A stretch of DNA of 64,000 nucleotides, from NCBI GenBank assembly GCA_965263335.1, contig CBDHHE010000001.1, positions 3,844,001 through 3,908,000 on the forward strand, written 5' to 3'. Origin of the DNA: Thermohalobaculum sp965263335. Lineage in GTDB: Bacteria > Pseudomonadota > Alphaproteobacteria > Rhodobacterales > Rhodobacteraceae. Every line of letters starts with the position of its first letter. Positions within the stretch are counted from its first letter, which is position 1. Positions 59,887 to 64,000 of the stretch are shown in pieces. A program made the position numbers and the translations under genes. The notes under the pieces were generated by a model, which saw only the letters and a program-made list of their open reading frames with translations, was not told the origin of the DNA and ran no database searches.

Positions 59887-61260
59887 TTAGGCGGCACGCC
59901 CGTCTTTCCACCGATAGTAGCTTATCGATGGTGCGAGGAACCAGGGCTTGCCCCAGTAGTATGGGCGGGTTTCGAACGGGACGCGACAGAGAGGGCTGTC
60001 ACCCTCTGCGTGGCCGATGACCTGAAGCCCGATCTTCATACCGAAATAGCTGGCAAGTGAGACACCCGACCCGCAGTATCCCATCGAGTAGTGGATACCG
60101 TCTCGCTCGCCCAGATGTGGCATCTCGTCGAAGGTGTAGCCCACGAAACCCATCCAGGCATGGCTGATGCGTGTCGCGGAAAGCTCGGGGAAGATGCGCA
60201 CCATCTCGGCGTGCAGATTTGGCGCGACGGCAGTGGCATCTGTCTCCGTAATGGAAACCCGTCCGCCGAAAATAATCCGGCGCCGCTCGGGACAGGTGCG
60301 GTAATAGACCACCAGCTTCCGCGTATCCGTGATCACCCTCTCATGCGGGATCAGGCGGGCAATCTGTTCGGGCGGCAGTTTTTCGGTCGCCAGCACGTAG
60401 CTGCCGATGGGAATGACACGTCGACGATGCCATGGTGTCGCGCCACCCGTGTAGCCGCTGGTCGCCACAATCACATTTCGAGCTGAAACCGATCCCTTCT
60501 CCGTATGGACCACGAGCGTGCCCGGATTGCCGGAAATCGATAGCGCGCGGCAGTTCGGCACCACCCGAGCCCCGGCACCCGTCGCCCTTTCGAAGAGCGC
60601 GTTGTGGTACCGGCCCGGATCAAGGGATGCGTGAAAAGGATGAACAATGCCACCATGATAGAAGTCGGAGTCGATCTCGGCTGATTGATCTTGGCGCGAC
60701 ACCAAATGGCTCTCTGACTCGAGCCCGGGAACGACCACCTGGGACTGACGCGCAAGATCTTCGTAGTTGCGGGGTGTATGTGCGGCGTAGAAGCGGCCAA
60801 CGCGGCGGAAATCGCATTCGATGTCCTCGGCATCGATGAACTCGCCGATCCAAGACAGCGCTGTTTTGCCTTCCTTGGCGATACCGTATGCCAGCTCATG
60901 CCCGAATCTTGGGAGAAGTTCGTGGTACTTGGGTTTTATGGACGTGCTGATCTGACCGCCATTGCGTGAGCTGCACCCCCATCCGGGAGCCTCGGCGTCG
61001 ATGACAAGCGTGTCCCGAGAAGCGCGCGCTGTCTGAATCGCAGCACTTAGGCCTGTATAGCCTGAGCCGATGATGACAACGTCGGCCTTCGCTGGCAGCG
61101 AACCATCCTCGACAACAGGACGCGGGCTTCTTTCCCACCAGAAGGGAGCAGCTTTGTAGTCCTCAGTGAACAGCGAAGATTTCATACACTCAGCATGGCA
61201 CGGATCCGCACCTTCAGACAATCGGGATGGTGCTGAGGAAGCGGGCTGGTTGTGTGTCAT
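59887..61260 (-). CDS. FAD-dependent amine oxidoreductase (PuuB-like)
   Basis: A 457-residue DAO-family flavoprotein. FAD binding is in ADVVIIGSGYTGLSAAIQTAR, and GWGCSSRNGGQISTSIKPKY is typical of gamma-glutamylputrescine oxidases. The C-terminal DEMPHLGERDGIHYSMGYCGSGVSLASYFG closes the flavin site. ATG 61260 has GGAA upstream; ATG 61185, giving a more usual N-terminus (MKSSLFTEDYK), is a real alternative. It lies 129 bp upstream of potD on the same strand, so uptake and oxidation of a polyamine or similar amine are probably linked. No gamma-glutamyl-putrescine synthetase is in the window. Confidence 0.85.
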   Translation of the reverse strand: MTHNQPASSAPSRLSEGADPCHAECMKSSLFTEDYKAAPFWWERSPRPVVEDGSLPAKADVVIIGSGYTGLSAAIQTARASRDTLVIDAEAPGWGCSSRNGGQISTSIKPKYHELLPRFGHELAYGIAKEGKTALSWIGEFIDAEDIECDFRRVGRFYAAHTPRNYEDLARQSQVVVPGLESESHLVSRQDQSAEIDSDFYHGGIVHPFHASLDPGRYHNALFERATGAGARVVPNCRALSISGNPGTLVVHTEKGSVSARNVIVATSGYTGGATPWHRRRVIPIGSYVLATEKLPPEQIARLIPHERVITDTRKLVVYYRTCPERRRIIFGGRVSITETDATAVAPNLHAEMVRIFPELSATRISHAWMGFVGYTFDEMPHLGERDGIHYSMGYCGSGVSLASYFGMKIGLQVIGHAEGDSPLCRVPFETRPYYWGKPWFLAPSISYYRWKDGRAA

Positions 61261-61845
61261 CGCGATTCCGGCGCTGAACGGCGCGCCAGAGGCTTCAGAG
61301 ATCGAGACGCTTGAACGCGTCCGGTAGACTGCGTTGAGACGCTGATTTCGACATCGGAAACGTCCGCTGGCTTGAGCTCACACCGCCTCAGGGCCAGACG
61401 ACGCGCAAATCAGAATTCGAAAGGCGCAACTCGTCATTGCCCAGCCCCGGCAGTTTCATCAAAACCTCGCAAGCCGCGCACTCCTTGTGCCATAGATCGC
61501 GGCACTCCATCCGCAGATGTCGCTCCGACAAACGTCACAAGAAAATGCTGCCGAGAGCAAGCGCAAGACATCCCTGCTCATACGTGCTGAGCTAGACCGA
61601 ATTGTCCGTCATGTTTGGGCGCTCGATTTGCATGAACTCTATGGCGCGTGAATATTTCAATGGTTGACCGCGATACTTCGGGTAAAATAGTGGATGAAGC
61701 TGGTTGTGGCTTGTGATTTATAGATTGTTTTCAGTTTTTATCTGAGATGGGTGGCGCGCATTTCATTGCAAAAAGAACGGTTTGACAAGCGCCTGTCTTG
61801 GGTCGGATGATACCAGCGATTTGATCAGTATGATGTGGGGGCATC
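61261..61845. other. Divergent promoter region, 585 bp
   Basis: No supported gene. About 61,630-61,800 is AT-rich compared with the flanks. A candidate promoter for the downstream exported protein is listed separately. Short frames in the first half have no family resemblance and no ribosome site. Confidence 0.5.
61782..61811 (+). promoter_or_regulatory. Candidate sigma-70-type promoter
   Basis: A consensus -35 box TTGACA (61782-61787) is followed after 18 bp by GATGAT (61806-61811), a partial -10 match. It lies 35 bp upstream of the start of the large exported protein. The -10 box is weak, so the call is tentative. Confidence 0.4.
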
Positions 61846-64000
61846 ATGAATGATTTTTCTCGACTTTCCCTGGCCAACTTTATTTCGCTTGCGCTCCTGT
61901 TCGTCTTAGCGTCAGCGCCTTCGCCAGCATACGCCGTTTCGCAGATCCAGGCCGCCTATGAGGTCAGGTACAGTCCAATACTTCCGACTAACACCTGCCA
62001 AGGCTGCCATATCGGTGACAGTCAAACGCAATGCACGCTGAACGATTTTGGGCGCGATCTCGCAGCGCGGATCGGAAATGCAGGTGTGCCGGCGCAAAAC
62101 CTCGGTCTTCCCGAAGCGCCGGGATGCAGGGACTTGTTCACCGCAGGGCAGAGCGACGCGAGCATCGAGGCGCTTGCCAATGCAGCCATGATCGCGATCG
62201 AGTCAATCTACGCACCGAAGATCAGTGTTCCCGCGAGTCAAACCCTGGCGCTGTCTTCGCTCACCAGCACAACGACCGCCTCCACGACTTTCGATCCTGG
62301 CCTCAACCGTGATGGCTCAACGTCAGGGGTGGACAGCCTCCGCGCTCCTATTTCGATCCGGCAGAAGAACACCGGTGTCAACGAGGAAAGTGAGTTCTCG
62401 GTTTCGTTGAGTGGAAACACCGCCAACATCACCTTCAACAATCTGACATCGCTCGAGCGCGGTGAAATCCGGCGCGCCGGGGGTGTCGATTTCTCGTTTG
62501 AGCCGGAGAATGACCAGCAGTTCCGCCCGATAGAATCGGCGAACCTGAACGAGAACGTTCTGAACGTCACATTCAACAACCTTCAGCCGATCGCGGAGCC
62601 GGCCACCTTCAATGGAGTCGAGGGCGGTCAGATATCCGGCAATGTCCTGACCCAGCCAAACGTGGCCAATGGCTTGACTGACCGCGATGAGGATGGGGAC
62701 GATTTCCAGGCGGTGCTTGTATCGGGCCCGACTGCGGGAAGCTTCTCGACTGCGCTGCAGTCAAACGGGTCCTTCGTTTTCGACGTGCCGGGTGCGCCAT
62801 CGGTTGGCACCATTACGTTCGACTACAAGCTGGTCGAAACATCCTCGGGCCTTGAAAGCAACACCGTCACGGTCAGCCTTGAAATCTCGCAAGCGCCAGT
62901 CACGCCGCCGGTTGCGGCAGATGACGCCTTCACCACGAATGAGGACACCGCGTTCGTCGGAGATTTGACGGCCGCAAATCCAGCAACCGCGGATTCTGTC
63001 GCGGCCGGTCAGCCAGAAATCGACTTGCAGCTTGTGGTTGGTCCCGCATTGGGCACCGTAACGCCCACTCTGGTCGGCGGCGTGTGGCGGGGCGCTTTTA
63101 CCTACACGCCGAATGAAGATGCCAGCGGGACCGATACGTTCGTCTACACGCTGCGTGATGCGGATGCGAACAACGGAACAGACACCGCGACGGTCACGAT
63201 CACGATCGATCCGGTCAATGATGAGCCTGTCGCAAAAACTGTGACTTTGGCGACCATCAACGAAGCGCAGGGCGAACAGACGCTGGATCTGTTGGACGCG
63301 CTGTTCGTGGAAGACGTGGACGACGCAGCGGCGACTCTGACAATCGAAGGTTTCACGGACTCGGGCGATCCGATCGTGTTTTCACTCGACGGAGACGAGG
63401 TGACCTATGACCCGTCGCAGTTCGAAGAACTCGATGACGACGAGAGTGTAACCTTCACGTTCAGCTATACGGTGCGTGATGATGATGGTGCAGCGTCTGC
63501 TGATGAAGTGGAAATCACGCAGACCATCGTGGGTTTGGACAATGGCCTGGGCAGAATTGCCGGCGAATACGCGAACACCCTGCGTGGGCGCTACAATCAG
63601 CACTTCTTGCCGAGCGCCGTGCAGAACGATTCCTGTCACTCCTGCCACAATGTCGGGCAGGTCGGCGTCGAGGTCGAGGAAGTCGCCGACTGTTCGCGCG
63701 ATGTGTTCAACGAGTTCGGGTTCCTCATCTGCATAGATCGCGATCCGGGGCAGGGAGCACTGGTAGATCTCGACCGGCGCCTCAGTGCTCAGGAGGCCCG
63801 GTTCTCGCCAAAGCTGCTCGGGGCACCGCCGCTCGAAGTCGAAGAGAGCGCCTCCGCCGGCACTCTGATCGGGTCACCGCTGGATGCCGATCCCGGGCGG
63901 AATGTTCAGGATCAGCCGACATCGATCGTCGACTTCGCGTTCTTCGACGCCTCAGGAAATGCCCTGGGGAACACTGACCAGACTGGGCAGTTCTCGATCA
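61846..64000 (+). CDS. Large exported protein with two CxxCH haem motifs and cadherin/VCBS-like repeats (partial)
   Basis: An open frame from ATG 61846 (GGGGG upstream) that runs without a stop to the right edge, at least 718 residues. The signal peptide ends at AYA-VS (residue 30). The first haem motif CQGCH (51-55) is followed by CTLNDFGRDL. The second, CHSCH (597-601), is followed by a cysteine and VFNEFG. Both are preceded by a similar RY..(8-9 residues)..CxxCH segment, so a cytochrome-c-like module is repeated. Between them are Ig/cadherin-like repeats (DDAFTTNEDTAF, YTPNEDASGTDTFVYTLRD, TVTITIDPVNDEP) of the adhesin type. It is probably cell-surface or periplasmic, and a redox or electron-transfer function is possible. 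Confidence 0.85.
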   Translation, partial: MNDFSRLSLANFISLALLFVLASAPSPAYAVSQIQAAYEVRYSPILPTNTCQGCHIGDSQTQCTLNDFGRDLAARIGNAGVPAQNLGLPEAPGCRDLFTAGQSDASIEALANAAMIAIESIYAPKISVPASQTLALSSLTSTTTASTTFDPGLNRDGSTSGVDSLRAPISIRQKNTGVNEESEFSVSLSGNTANITFNNLTSLERGEIRRAGGVDFSFEPENDQQFRPIESANLNENVLNVTFNNLQPIAEPATFNGVEGGQISGNVLTQPNVANGLTDRDEDGDDFQAVLVSGPTAGSFSTALQSNGSFVFDVPGAPSVGTITFDYKLVETSSGLESNTVTVSLEISQAPVTPPVAADDAFTTNEDTAFVGDLTAANPATADSVAAGQPEIDLQLVVGPALGTVTPTLVGGVWRGAFTYTPNEDASGTDTFVYTLRDADANNGTDTATVTITIDPVNDEPVAKTVTLATINEAQGEQTLDLLDALFVEDVDDAAATLTIEGFTDSGDPIVFSLDGDEVTYDPSQFEELDDDESVTFTFSYTVRDDDGAASADEVEITQTIVGLDNGLGRIAGEYANTLRGRYNQHFLPSAVQNDSCHSCHNVGQVGVEVEEVADCSRDVFNEFGFLICIDRDPGQGALVDLDRRLSAQEARFSPKLLGAPPLEVEESASAGTLIGSPLDADPGRNVQDQPTSIVDFAFFDASGNALGNTDQTGQFSI

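Noticed and set aside
61372..61590. Small plus-strand frame of 72 codons in the divergent gap
   Set aside because: Arg/Pro-rich composition with no ribosome site or homology pattern; typical of chance frames in GC-rich DNA.
61664..61688. TTGACC ... TAAAAT as a promoter
   Set aside because: The spacer is only 13 bp, too short for a sigma-70 promoter. The TTGACA at 61782 is a better candidate.
1..64000. CRISPR arrays, tRNA/rRNA genes, insertion sequences
   Set aside because: No regularly spaced direct repeats, no cloverleaf or rRNA-like sequence, and no transposase-like protein were recognised by reading; a dedicated tRNA or Rfam search could still reveal a short RNA gene.

Overview
The window looks like chromosomal DNA of a GC-rich alphaproteobacterium, most likely a Rhodobacterales (Roseobacter-type) heterotroph. 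The signs are the density of solute-uptake systems with periplasmic binding proteins (two CUT2-like sugar ABC sets, two TRAP systems, one Liv-type ABC, one NMT1/THI5-type ABC and one polyamine ABC), frequent GTG/TTG starts, 1-4 nt ATGA/GTGA overlaps, and gene families typical of that group. No rRNA, tRNA, CRISPR array, insertion sequence or prophage was recognised. The species assignment is inference.

Layout. 1-201 is the 3' end of sdhB, followed by about 1 kb of mostly non-coding or decayed DNA. 1.25-9.2 kb holds a six-gene minus-strand operon with two complete sugar-type ABC importers. One of its binding proteins is LuxP-like. A divergent LacI/GntR-like repressor gene lies across a promoter region with two GTTACCGRTAAC palindromes. 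9.2-11.0 kb has a truncated Na+/H+ antiporter remnant, an ECF sigma/anti-sigma pair and a stand-alone winged-helix gene. 11.0-22.3 kb is a polyol or polyol-phosphate locus: TRAP set 1 and a DeoR regulator on minus, and GlpA-like, GlpB-like and FGGY kinase genes followed by TRAP set 2 on plus. 22.4-30.4 kb is a nitrogen-compound locus: amidase, cytosine-deaminase-like amidohydrolase, a Liv-type importer whose LivM, LivG and LivF are fused into one 839-residue protein, and AtzH/HpxZ-like and SnoaL-like NTF2-fold proteins.

30.8-36.5 kb carries an Fe(II)/2-oxoglutarate oxygenase, an iron-type alcohol dehydrogenase, a Rieske oxygenase of carnitine/betaine-monooxygenase type, and a globin plus GGDEF-EAL pair. 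36.7-41.7 kb has a radical SAM enzyme translationally coupled to a DUF547 protein, then an NMT1-type ABC importer. 41.8-45.8 kb holds redox genes (DCC protein, glutathione peroxidase, SOUL lipoprotein, molybdopterin oxidoreductase). 46.0-50.1 kb is a trehalose locus (otsB, otsA, divergent GH15 enzyme). 50.2-53.1 kb is the most novel-looking locus: a 63-residue peptide gene coupled by stop/start overlaps to two paralogous radical SAM/SPASM genes. 53.1-55.7 kb is an AT-rich spacer and a vanadium-haloperoxidase-like protein with an N-terminal 18-residue RTX-like repeat. 55.8-61.3 kb is a potDABC-type polyamine importer with a PuuB-like oxidase. From 61,846 to the end of the window runs a large exported protein, open at the 3' edge, with two CxxCH haem motifs flanking cadherin/VCBS-like repeats.

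Recurring design: in three minus-strand ABC operons a strong stem-loop sits directly 3' of the binding-protein gene and before the next gene, consistent with over-expression of the binding protein. The best candidate for an undescribed system is the peptide/radical-SAM/radical-SAM operon at 50,186-53,090.
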